Positions 16,412 through 21,982 of a DNA stretch of 21,982 nt are shown in pieces. Numbering within the stretch: position 1 is the stretch's first letter; each line of letters opens with the position of its first letter. Below the pieces are notes generated by a model. The model searched no databases and had not been told where the DNA came from. It saw nothing but the letters and a program-made list of their open reading frames with translations. A program made the translations under genes and the position numbers. Where the stretch lies: positions 1-21,982 of IMG/VR virus record IMGVR_UViG_3300035145_002962; one strand, written 5' to 3'. Source of the stretch: a virus.

Positions 16412-16446
16412 TATAAATATACCAATGTTAAGAAATTGTTACCAAA
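16412..16446 (-). promoter_or_regulatory. Bacteroidetes-type promoter overlapping the TATATTTATA element
   Basis: Minus strand TTTG (16446-16443), 21 bp, TATATTTA (16421-16414), followed by TACTAAAGGAGG. This matches the Bacteroidetes sigma consensus TTTG/TAnnTTTG with the last G replaced by A. The ten-base TATATTTATA core shared with the candidate late promoters is included, so it may serve both holoenzymes. The leader is only about 10-12 nt. Confidence 0.65.
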
Positions 16447-16454
16447 TTATTAAA

Positions 16455-18161
16455 TTAAAGTATCTTTTTTTTGATAATGTAGTTGTGAATCACCAATATA
16501 TCCATTTCACAATTTAGAAAAGTTTCGATTGCTGATTTGGGGTCTAACACCATTGTTTGGTCTTTGAGATTAAATGATGTATTAAGTACAATTGGATAAT
16601 CATTTATTTTATGTAGTTCTGTTAATAACTGATACATCCTTTTGTGTTGAGGTTGTTTTAAACTTTGTATTCTAGCAGAACCATCTACATGCGTGATTGC
16701 AGGTAAGTTCTTTCTGTGTTCTTCTTTTACCTGAACTACTTGATTCATATAAGGAACTGCCTTTTCATAATCAAAGTATTTTGTTTGTTCTTCTAGCTTT
16801 ACAATAGGAGCAAATGGTCTAAACCCTTCTCTTTTTTTAATCACACGATTCATTCTTGATTTCATCTGTGGGTCACATGGGTTTCCTAAGATAGAACGAT
16901 TTCCTAATGCTCTAGCACCAAATTCCATTCTACCTTCAAACCAACCCACTACATTTCCATTCTTAATATGTTTAGCTATAACTGGTATAATCTCTGAATG
17001 ATTTAATTTAGTAAACCAAACATCAACTTCCATTTCATTTAAAACCTTCTCTACATCATCATTGGTATAATGAGGTCCAAGATATGGACTTGTATTGTTT
17101 TCTTTTTTATCACCACCTCTTTCATAATAAACATGAAGTGCGGCACCAATAGCAGAACCAGCATCAGATGGAGCTGGTGGAATCCAAACATTCTTAAAAT
17201 TAGATTTAGTTAGAATCTTTCCATTTGCCGTTCCATTGTATGCACAACCACCACTTAAACATAAGTTGTTAGAAGAGCGTATAGCAAATAATCTATCTAC
17301 CAATCTAAAGAATAGAAATTCGTATTCGTGTTGTAAAGTTGCTGCTAAATCTTTGTGTGGTTGATTTAAATTATCTTCAGGTAATCGATTTGGAATACCT
17401 AAGAGTTGTCCTAACTTCTCGTTAAACATATGAGTATCCGACCACTCAAACGTAAAGTATTCCATATTCAGTTTAAATCCACCATCATCTGTGAGGGTGT
17501 ATAGTTTCCTAAATTTATTAAGAAACTTTTTTGGGTCACCATATGGAGCCAAACCCATAACTTTGTACTCACCTTCATTTGGTTTGAAACCAAGAAAGGC
17601 AGTAAAGGTTGAATAAAGCATTCCCAATGAATGTGGGAATTCTATTTGTTGTATCTTTGCAATCTTATTTCCTTCACCATACCAAAGAGTAGTTGTTTCC
17701 CATTCACCAACACCATCTACTGAAAGTATAGATGCTTTATCATAGGGTGAGGTATAGTATGTATATGCGGCATGTGATAAGTGATGGTCTGAATAAAATA
17801 TTTCTGTTTTTGGATTCGTAATACCATAAATTTGATTTTCAAATTTTTTGTATTTTTCTATATTTCTTTTTACAATACCATTTCTTTTAAAGTACTGAGA
17901 TATAGGTCCTTTAGTAACAGATTTTTTTATCCTATCTATTTTGTTATCTGGATTATCATAAAATGCAACAGCTGTAATATCTTCTCCACTAATTTTAAAT
18001 TCATCATACAACCAATTGATTGTATTGATAGGAAAAGATGAATCATGTTTTATACCAGTGAACCTTTCTTCTTCCACTGCTCCTAAAACTTTTCCATCTT
18101 TAATTAGTGCTGCTGCACTATCGTGATACCCACACGATATTCCTAAAATATAACCTTCCAT
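16455..18161 (-). CDS. NodU/CmcH-family carbamoyltransferase
   Basis: 568 aa, typical family length. N-terminal Kae1/TobZ-like ATPase half: ISCGYHDSAAALIKDGK (8-24), VEEERFTGIKHDSSFP (29-44), SDHHLSHAAYTYY with His126, His127 and His130 (124-136), SVDGVGEW (147-154), GEYKVMGLAPYG (197-208), CLSGGCAYN (301-309). C-terminal carbamoyltransferase half: GWFEGRMEFGARALGNRSIL (406-425), FRPFAPIV (447-454), VLNTSFN near 535. Family reaction: carbamoyl phosphate and ATP give a carbamoyl-adenylate, and the carbamoyl group is moved to a hydroxyl on a sugar, antibiotic or Nod factor. Some T4-like marine phages carry it. The substrate here could be a modified nucleobase, a virion glycan or a host glycan. 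It is last in the operon, 5 bp below the late sigma gene. Confidence 0.93.
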   Translation of the reverse strand: MEGYILGISCGYHDSAAALIKDGKVLGAVEEERFTGIKHDSSFPINTINWLYDEFKISGEDITAVAFYDNPDNKIDRIKKSVTKGPISQYFKRNGIVKRNIEKYKKFENQIYGITNPKTEIFYSDHHLSHAAYTYYTSPYDKASILSVDGVGEWETTTLWYGEGNKIAKIQQIEFPHSLGMLYSTFTAFLGFKPNEGEYKVMGLAPYGDPKKFLNKFRKLYTLTDDGGFKLNMEYFTFEWSDTHMFNEKLGQLLGIPNRLPEDNLNQPHKDLAATLQHEYEFLFFRLVDRLFAIRSSNNLCLSGGCAYNGTANGKILTKSNFKNVWIPPAPSDAGSAIGAALHVYYERGGDKKENNTSPYLGPHYTNDDVEKVLNEMEVDVWFTKLNHSEIIPVIAKHIKNGNVVGWFEGRMEFGARALGNRSILGNPCDPQMKSRMNRVIKKREGFRPFAPIVKLEEQTKYFDYEKAVPYMNQVVQVKEEHRKNLPAITHVDGSARIQSLKQPQHKRMYQLLTELHKINDYPIVLNTSFNLKDQTMVLDPKSAIETFLNCEMDILVIHNYIIKKKIL

Positions 18162-18166
18162 TTATT

Positions 18167-18934
18167 TTAAAGATATTCATTATCTAAGTATGGGTTTTCT
18201 TCTTCAGGTGTATCGGGTTCCCAAAATCCTTTTCTATTTGGTTCTCTGAACTCACCATACTCAAGATATTCATTTAACATTTTTCTCTGATGTTGTTTCA
18301 TTACATTTACAACTTTGGTAATGTAATGAGTTTTACAATCCGTCATCTCTCTAATAAGTAGATACAAGTGTTTTTTGTTAAAATTTTCTATATGCTCACT
18401 TCTTCTAAATAATTCTAATACTGCATCAGCAATTTGTAAATCTCTTTTCTTTGTAAAAATAAAGTTTAAATTCTTATCCCAATAAGTAAGCATTATATTT
18501 TTAAATTCTTTAAACTCACCACTTTCTTCTACATGATAAAAATCATTTTCAGGATTCCAAGTTTGTGGCATCTCTGAAAGAAGTGCGTTTTGTTTCCACC
18601 TTTTGTAGTTACCATTGTTCTTTAAAATCAAATGGTTTTTTGCAATAATAGTAAAGTAAGAAAAGGCTCTACCTTTCCCTTCTTTAAACATATGCATTTT
18701 TTCTACCATTGTAGAAACTACTTCTGTTTGTATATCTTTCTTTGGTACATCAAAGTAAGTAAACTTAAATGTGTTTATTACGTTCTCTGCTAATTTTTCG
18801 AAAGGATACTTGATTCTTTCTTCGTAAATCTTAGACCTTTTCTTTGGGTCTTTACATTTATTATATTCGATAATTGCTTCTTGAGCAGGTGTACCAAAAT
18901 ATATTTTTGATTTTTTTCTTCTTGGTCTTGGCAT
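18167..18934 (-). CDS. 55: Late-transcription sigma factor, T4 gp55-like
   Basis: 255 aa, longer than T4 gp55 (185 aa). The basic N-terminus (MPRPRRKKSKIYF) leads to a sigma region 2-like helical block (about 45-118): PFEKLAENVINTFKF, DIQTEVVSTMVEKMHMF, GRAFSYFTIIAKNHLI, YKRWKQ. This fits marine gp55 homologues. After an acidic spacer, residues 165-222 are helical and include LLIREMTDCKTHYITKVVNV, which resembles a helix-turn-helix as in sigma region 4; T4 gp55 lacks this. The acidic/hydrophobic end NPYLDNEYL recalls the clamp-binding tail of T4 gp55 (LDFLYE). The role is to direct host RNA polymerase to late promoters. It lies 1 bp below the 91-aa membrane protein gene. Confidence 0.85.
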   Translation of the reverse strand: MPRPRRKKSKIYFGTPAQEAIIEYNKCKDPKKRSKIYEERIKYPFEKLAENVINTFKFTYFDVPKKDIQTEVVSTMVEKMHMFKEGKGRAFSYFTIIAKNHLILKNNGNYKRWKQNALLSEMPQTWNPENDFYHVEESGEFKEFKNIMLTYWDKNLNFIFTKKRDLQIADAVLELFRRSEHIENFNKKHLYLLIREMTDCKTHYITKVVNVMKQHQRKMLNEYLEYGEFREPNRKGFWEPDTPEEENPYLDNEYL

Positions 18935-18935
18935 T

Positions 18936-19211
18936 TTATAAATCTTCGTTTAATTCTTCAACAACCTTTTTAAGTTCTGTAAAGGAAGCACCAACTTCAT
19001 CATCCTTTTCAAATGCTTGTTTGTAATCAAGTTGTCTCATTCTATCTAAAGAAGCTTGAACTTTTGCTTTCACGAATGCATTAGTTTCTACCAAAGTATC
19101 TTCTAATTGCTCGTTCTGTCTTAATAAGTTTCGTACTCCTACTAAGAGTACAATATTAAGTACCACTAAAACTCCCACAATAATATTGTAGGTTGTAAAT
19201 ATTTCTAACAT
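18936..19211 (-). CDS. Small membrane-anchored protein with acidic DDEVG tail (91 aa)
   Basis: 91 aa. There is one N-terminal membrane helix (about 9-27, NIIVGVLVVLNIVLLVGV), then a helical linker (NLLRQNEQLEDTLVETNAFV) and a conserved-looking tail (RMRQLDYKQAFEKDDEVG...FTELKKVVEELNEDL). The pattern D..AFE.DDEVG..F..LK is one I associate with a small protein family common beside gp55 in marine T4-like phages, with no known function. It starts 1 bp after the lysozyme-like gene and ends 1 bp before the sigma gene. It could in principle be a gp33-like co-factor, but the membrane helix argues against that. Confidence 0.75.
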   Translation of the reverse strand: MLEIFTTYNIIVGVLVVLNIVLLVGVRNLLRQNEQLEDTLVETNAFVKAKVQASLDRMRQLDYKQAFEKDDEVGASFTELKKVVEELNEDL

Positions 19212-19212
19212 T

Positions 19213-19797
19213 TTAATCTAAGTTTAATTTATATCCGCTGAATTGTGTAAGGTACGAAGTTAATTTAGTACCATTACCATCTTTAAAATCCTTACCTTTC
19301 TTCAAGTATCTTTTAACATTACCTGGTCCAGCCAAGTGTGCTGCAGCAAGTATTCCACTTTCTGTAATTACTTTACCATTTATTTTTTTACCATCCCAAT
19401 ATTCAATATAATTGTTAAGTATTTTTTTATTATGAATAAGTAAATCTAACATTGCCTGTTCTTGTAAGTAAGGTGAACTAAGAAACTCTTTTTTTGAAAC
19501 ATTATATCCTAATGCTTTTAGAGTTCTCTTACCGAATTGGTATTTTCCCATATAACCCCAACCATTTACTACATCGTATCTGTTTGAGGATTCTCGGTGT
19601 CCTATTGCATCTAAAAACATATCGTGTTGATTTATTTCTATTTCAATAGGTTCTATCTTTATTTCAATTGTTTCGATTGATTTAGCTTCTAAATTCGAAA
19701 CTTCTACGTTTTTTGGTTTTATTACATACGCTGTAAATGAAACCAAGAATAATGAGGTACATAATGTGAATAGTACCTTTAGTATGTTTTTTCTCAT
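19213..19797 (-). CDS. Membrane-anchored or secreted lysozyme/transglycosylase-like protein
   Basis: 194 aa. An N-terminal signal anchor (about 5-25) is followed by a repetitive beta stretch (ETIEIKIEPIEIEI, 42-55). Then comes a lysozyme-like domain (about 57-190): FLDAIGHRESSNRYD with the probable catalytic Glu69, GWGYMGKYQFGKRTL (79-93), and ILAAAHLAGPGNVKRYL (149-165), then GNGTKLTSYLTQFSGY. The REss.N.Y...GYmGkYQfG pattern matches soluble lytic-transglycosylase/lysozyme-like folds found in flavobacteria. Role: peptidoglycan cleavage in the periplasm, as endolysin or for remodelling. The start has AAAAGGAG upstream. It is the first gene of the sigma/carbamoyltransferase operon, with its own Bacteroidetes-type promoter. 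A host origin is plausible. Confidence 0.8.
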   Translation of the reverse strand: MRKNILKVLFTLCTSLFLVSFTAYVIKPKNVEVSNLEAKSIETIEIKIEPIEIEINQHDMFLDAIGHRESSNRYDVVNGWGYMGKYQFGKRTLKALGYNVSKKEFLSSPYLQEQAMLDLLIHNKKILNNYIEYWDGKKINGKVITESGILAAAHLAGPGNVKRYLKKGKDFKDGNGTKLTSYLTQFSGYKLNLD

Positions 19798-19828
19798 AGG
19801 GATTTCTCCTTTTGATTTCTTCTATGTA

Positions 19829-19860
19829 AATATACGAAAAATTTTCGATATTTCCAAATT
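19829..19860 (-). promoter_or_regulatory. Bacteroidetes-type promoter of the lysozyme-sigma-carbamoyltransferase operon
   Basis: Minus strand TTTG (19860-19857), 20 bp, TATATTTA (19836-19829), then CATAG. One base off the TTTG/TAnnTTTG consensus. It shares the flanks TTTGGAA and TTTTCGTA with the promoter at 21748-21779. It sits in the only intergenic gap before the operon. Confidence 0.7.
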
Positions 19861-19873
19861 TTTAGAGAGTTTT

Positions 19874-20170
19874 TTAAGCTTCTCCAACAGGACCGAAGTA
19901 AAGCCCTTGAAATAACTCAACATCATCTCCATCAAATATATCATCTAATTTTGATTTAATATTAACTTTGATTGAAGAAGTTGTTTTATTTCGTAGTTCT
20001 TGAATTTGTTTGTGTTGTGATTCAAGATTTTCTTTTATCATATCTTCTAAATCTTTGTGAGTAACTACACCAGTATCTACTAATAAATCACATAGTGTTT
20101 CTACTACAACCGATTGCATTAACAATCGTTCATTTAGATTTTTTATAATTTCCTTTGATGTTAAGCTCAT
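19874..20170 (-). CDS. Small protein of unknown function (98 aa), last gene of the deformylase operon
   Basis: 98 aa, mostly helical and acidic (SVVVETLCDLLVDTGVVTHK, LEDMIKENLESQHKQIQEL). The compact C-terminus is ELFQGLYFGPVGEA. The start at 20170 overlaps the upstream gene by 41 bp but has AAGGAACTATTAG before the ATG; a later in-frame ATG (residue 18) has a poorer site. No membrane segment. The GPxGEA ending looks conserved-type, but I cannot name a family. Confidence 0.75.
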   Translation of the reverse strand: MSLTSKEIIKNLNERLLMQSVVVETLCDLLVDTGVVTHKDLEDMIKENLESQHKQIQELRNKTTSSIKVNIKSKLDDIFDGDDVELFQGLYFGPVGEA

Positions 20171-20393
20171 CTAATAGTTCCTTTAATGTGTTTGCATCAT
20201 CTTCCCCATAAATCAAATCTCCAAATGCTTTTTGAATAGATTTATCTGTATATCCCAAGGCTGATGCCATTCTTACACACATAACTTTGAATTCATTCAT
20301 ATCCATATCATCTGGTACTGTGAATTCAATTTCTCTTGCTTCTCGGTTAGCTTCAACTAACTCATCTGTATATCTAAATATAAGTTTTCCCAT
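20130..20393 (-). CDS. Small protein of unknown function (87 aa)
   Basis: 87 aa. The N-terminal beta-type segment (KLIFRYTDE, REIEFTVPDDM) is followed by helices (EFKVMCVRMASALGYTDKSI, TLKELLDELNI). The Lys-rich end overlaps the next gene by 41 bp in another frame. It follows peptide deformylase by 12 bp. It is plausibly a small early/middle phage protein. No motif for an enzymatic role is visible. Confidence 0.75.
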   Translation of the reverse strand: MGKLIFRYTDELVEANREAREIEFTVPDDMDMNEFKVMCVRMASALGYTDKSIQKAFGDLIYGEDDANTLKELLDELNIKGNYKKSK

Positions 20394-20405
20394 TTTAAAC
20401 GTAAG

Positions 20406-21020
20406 TTATAAGATTTCAGCACCTTGTGTTAACAAAGGTTCTGCCTTCTTGTATTTCATAAATTCAGTATCACCATTTGGTAATTTTACCATCACCCTAT
20501 CGTTTCTACCATACTTTTTTTCTCTAATAATAGTTGTAGTGTATCTTCTTTTAGAATCAGTTATTAGAACTCCGTTAAGGTGGTCTATCTCATGTTGAGC
20601 ACAAACACACTCTAATAGACCTGCATCAGAAAAGAATTCATTAGAATCCTTGTATGGTTCTTTCTGGTCTGGTGAAAATATAACTGTTCCTAAATTATCA
20701 CACTCTATTGTAAATGATTTATGTCTTACTGTTTTAACTGGTTTACGCATTGATTTTGGGATTGATAAACATTGTTCTACATAAGCAACTGTATCTTGTG
20801 ATACTTCGGTTACTCTTGGATTTATCAATACCAATGGTTCTTTAACATTGATTACACAGGCACGAACATCCAAACCAATTTGATTTGCAGATAATCCTAT
20901 ACCTCCATGTTTTGTAAGTTCCTGCAAAAGAGTTGTTGATATCTCATCAACTTCCTTTTGGCTCATTGGTTTTGGTTCAATAACCTTTTTAAGTTTATTT
21001 GGTTCTTTTATCAATCTCAT
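20406..21020 (-). CDS. def: Peptide deformylase
   Basis: 204 aa. All three family motifs are present: motif I GIGLSANQ (40-47), motif II EQCLS with metal ligand Cys84 (82-86; usual form EGCLS), motif III QHEIDHL with His143, Glu144 and His147 (142-148). The reaction removes the N-formyl group from nascent proteins in the cytoplasm, using Fe2+ or a similar metal. The C-terminal extension (about 160-204) is basic. Deformylases are recurrent in marine phages, where they are thought to sustain maturation of host or phage proteins. The start overlaps the stop of the 78-aa gene (GAATGAG), a translational coupling. The Gly-to-Gln change in motif II does not remove a catalytic residue. Confidence 0.95.
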   Translation of the reverse strand: MRLIKEPNKLKKVIEPKPMSQKEVDEISTTLLQELTKHGGIGLSANQIGLDVRACVINVKEPLVLINPRVTEVSQDTVAYVEQCLSIPKSMRKPVKTVRHKSFTIECDNLGTVIFSPDQKEPYKDSNEFFSDAGLLECVCAQHEIDHLNGVLITDSKRRYTTTIIREKKYGRNDRVMVKLPNGDTEFMKYKKAEPLLTQGAEIL

Positions 21021-21253
21021 TCGAATAAATTTAATTGTGATTTATCTTTTACTAATTTTCTTTCTGATATATCAGAACCAAAAGGTCTTTCATAAATAGT
21101 TTCGCCACCATCAGGTGATTCATAGATTGTACCATCCCATTTATCGAGTTGGTTAATCTTATCTATTCTATCCCAATATATCTTTCTAATTTTTTCACCC
21201 AATTCCATATCATTAGGTGTACTCTCTACTAAGGGTTTAATATCTACATTCAT
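21017..21253 (-). CDS. Small protein ending in a clamp-binding-like QLNLF motif (78 aa)
   Basis: The start is placed at ATG 21253 because GGAGTAAAAAAT precedes it. A longer frame (to 21295) lies inside the upstream gene. The 78-aa product has a helical part (ELGEKIRKIYWDRIDKINQL) and a segment DKWDGTIYESPDGGETIYER-PFG (38-59). The pattern 'dGgeTiYeRpfG....R.l' is one I associate with small uncharacterised proteins of T4-like marine phages. The C-terminus is KSQLNLFE; QLNLF fits the bacterial sliding-clamp-binding consensus QL[S/D]LF, exposed at the very end. Its last bases overlap the start of the deformylase gene by 4. No known function. Confidence 0.75.
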   Translation of the reverse strand: MNVDIKPLVESTPNDMELGEKIRKIYWDRIDKINQLDKWDGTIYESPDGGETIYERPFGSDISERKLVKDKSQLNLFE

Positions 21254-21258
21254 ATTTT

Positions 21259-21729
21259 TTACTCCGCTATATTTAAATATTTTTCTAATAACCATGATGA
21301 AGATTGTACTTTATCTCCTAATCCCCATACTGATTCTATTCCATATGAATTACAAACATCGTTTTCTGGTGTGGTTGTTTCGGTTCTATCACCACCATTA
21401 CCAAATGCCATTACACCTTTTGGTAAATCACCATTTTCGTTTATATACTTTCTTCTTGCATGGTCGATGAAATCGATTGCTGTATCATCGTTGTGAATAA
21501 GTGGATTCATAATATAAACGTAATCCACATCTTTTATATTTTCCATTATGAAAGCCCTTTCGTGTTCTTTCATAAATGATTTTCCTTTTTTTCTATGTAG
21601 CCAACTATCGTTGTTTAATCCTACCCAAACTTCATCTGCTAACTTTTTAGCATTTTGGATACATTCTATATGTCCTTTGTGTACCGGGTCAAATCCTCCA
21701 CTAATTAAAATAACTTTATATTTTTTCAT
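21259..21729 (-). CDS. HxGH-type nucleotidylyltransferase (cytidylyl-/adenylyltransferase-like)
   Basis: 156 aa. The ATG at 21729 is chosen because the alternative upstream TTG (21750) lies inside the promoter -7 element. Motifs: SGGFDPVHKGHIECIQNAK (10-28) with the HxGH nucleotide-binding signature, WVGLNNDSWLHRKKGKSFM (35-53), HERAFIM (56-62), FGNGGDR near 113-119, and KVQSSSWLL near the C-terminus, in place of the isomerase-type STT/SSS loop. The family transfers NMP from CTP or ATP to a phosphorylated sugar, glycerol or cofactor (TagD, RfaE/HldE C-domain). Substrate unknown; sugar-phosphate activation is the most likely. It is the first gene of the deformylase operon. Confidence 0.88.
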   Translation of the reverse strand: MKKYKVILISGGFDPVHKGHIECIQNAKKLADEVWVGLNNDSWLHRKKGKSFMKEHERAFIMENIKDVDYVYIMNPLIHNDDTAIDFIDHARRKYINENGDLPKGVMAFGNGGDRTETTTPENDVCNSYGIESVWGLGDKVQSSSWLLEKYLNIAE

Positions 21730-21747
21730 TTTGAAATATTCTTTATA

Positions 21748-21779
21748 CAAAGATACGAAAATAATTTTATAATTCCAAA
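21748..21779 (-). promoter_or_regulatory. Bacteroidetes-type promoter of the deformylase operon
   Basis: Minus strand TTTG (21779-21776), 20 bp, TATCTTTG (21755-21748), an exact match to the Bacteroidetes primary-sigma consensus TTTG/TAnnTTTG. The start codon of the nucleotidylyltransferase lies 19 bp below. Confidence 0.8.
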
Positions 21780-21806
21780 TTATTTTGAATAAAAATATAA
21801 TTCATA

Positions 21807-21917
21807 TCAATTTACTAAACTCTGTTGTAACTTTTGTATCTTTTGTTTTAATTCTTGTGTTTGTGGTTTTATAAGTTTAAGTTTTACAATTTCTGTTATA
21901 ATTTGTTCGTTTGTCAT
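21807..21917 (-). CDS. Small Lys/Gln-rich ORF (36 aa)
   Basis: ATG at 21917 lies 2 bp after the thymidylate synthase stop (TAATTATG), and the frame ends at 21809-21807. Product: MTNEQIITEIVKLKLIKPQT, then a Lys/Gln coiled-coil-like helix (QELKQKIQKLQQSL). No Shine-Dalgarno is obvious. The tight spacing to the stop suggests translational coupling, but the short length and AT-rich composition leave doubt. Confidence 0.5.
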   Translation of the reverse strand: MTNEQIITEIVKLKLIKPQTQELKQKIQKLQQSLVN

Positions 21918-21919
21918 AA

Positions 21920-21982
21920 TTAATTACTTAAAGGTGCTTTAATTGTTGGTTGTGATTGATATCCGATAATCTCGTAATCAAA
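21920..21982 (-). CDS. thyA: Thymidylate synthase, C-terminal 20 codons (5' part outside window)
   Basis: The last 20 codons before TAA at 21922-21920 read FDYEIIGYQSQPTIKAPLSN. This matches the ThyA C-terminus (E. coli ends FEGYDPHPGIKAPVAI), including the invariant IKAP that closes over the active site. The frame is open to the right edge. Enzyme role: dUMP and methylene-tetrahydrofolate give dTMP, supplying the AT-rich phage genome. T4-like phages commonly carry thymidylate synthase. Only the tail is visible, so completeness cannot be judged. Confidence 0.8.
   Translation of the reverse strand, partial: FDYEIIGYQSQPTIKAPLSN

Noticed and set aside
18936-19211. 91-aa protein as a gp33 late co-activator
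   Set aside because: It has an N-terminal membrane helix, and nothing in the sequence matches gp33 beyond adjacency to the sigma gene.
19862-19890. Possible terminator after the 98-aa gene (GGAGAAGCTTAAAAAACTCTC)
   Set aside because: The stem is only four or five base pairs with a long loop and no following T-run; much weaker than the three clear terminators.
21730-21750. TTG start giving a seven-residue longer nucleotidylyltransferase
   Set aside because: The TTG is part of the -7 promoter box TATCTTTG, so it would not be transcribed; ATG at 21729 is the start.

Overview
The window reads as part of a large tailed-phage genome (T4-like myovirus) that infects a Bacteroidetes host, probably a marine flavobacterium. 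The phage assignment rests on a contiguous baseplate module: a gp5-like spike protein, gp25, gp6 and large tail-surface proteins, together with a gp55-like late sigma factor. The host assignment rests on three promoters of the Bacteroidetes sigma type (TTTG, 20-21 bp, TAnnTTT[G/A]), on two BACON-like domains, and on a Cys-rich GC.DS.A.NYNP repeat common in flavobacterial surface proteins. The DNA is very AT-rich. Every gene I support lies on the minus strand, so transcription runs from right to left. No tRNA, rRNA, CRISPR array, insertion sequence or integrase is visible.

Right end (about 21982 to 19830): the last 20 codons of thymidylate synthase and a 36-aa ORF, then a Bacteroidetes-type promoter. 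This drives a tightly packed operon: an HxGH nucleotidylyltransferase, a 78-aa protein ending in a clamp-binding-like QLNLF, peptide deformylase, and two small conserved-looking proteins. Next (19860 to 16455): a second Bacteroidetes-type promoter drives a membrane-anchored lysozyme-like protein, a 91-aa membrane protein, the late sigma factor and a NodU-type carbamoyltransferase, with 1-5 bp between genes. Next (16446 to 15300): a set of short transcription units, each closed by a strong terminator hairpin. They encode a secreted 125-aa protein, a 76-aa membrane protein and a small-ORF or small-RNA unit.

Left two thirds (15264 to 1): the baseplate/tail-fibre module, in order: 137-aa protein, gp5-like spike, 310-aa protein, 188-aa protein, 39-aa Cys-rich membrane microprotein, gp25, gp6, a DNRLRE-like 353-aa protein, a coiled-coil 422-aa protein, a 683-aa protein with Cys repeats and two BACON-like domains, and a giant protein of at least 1672 aa. 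The giant protein has a LamG-like domain and a P2 gpI/T4 gp7-like core, and it runs off the left edge. Stop and start codons overlap or nearly touch throughout, suggesting one coupled late operon.

A ten-base element, TATATTTATA on the minus strand, occurs four times upstream of small or structural genes. Three copies lack the host-type -33 TTTG and two abut terminators. I propose it as the late promoter recognised by the gp55-like factor. The largest gene-free stretches are 15818-16019 and 15412-15586, both under 300 bases; they hold terminators, promoters and AT-rich leader.
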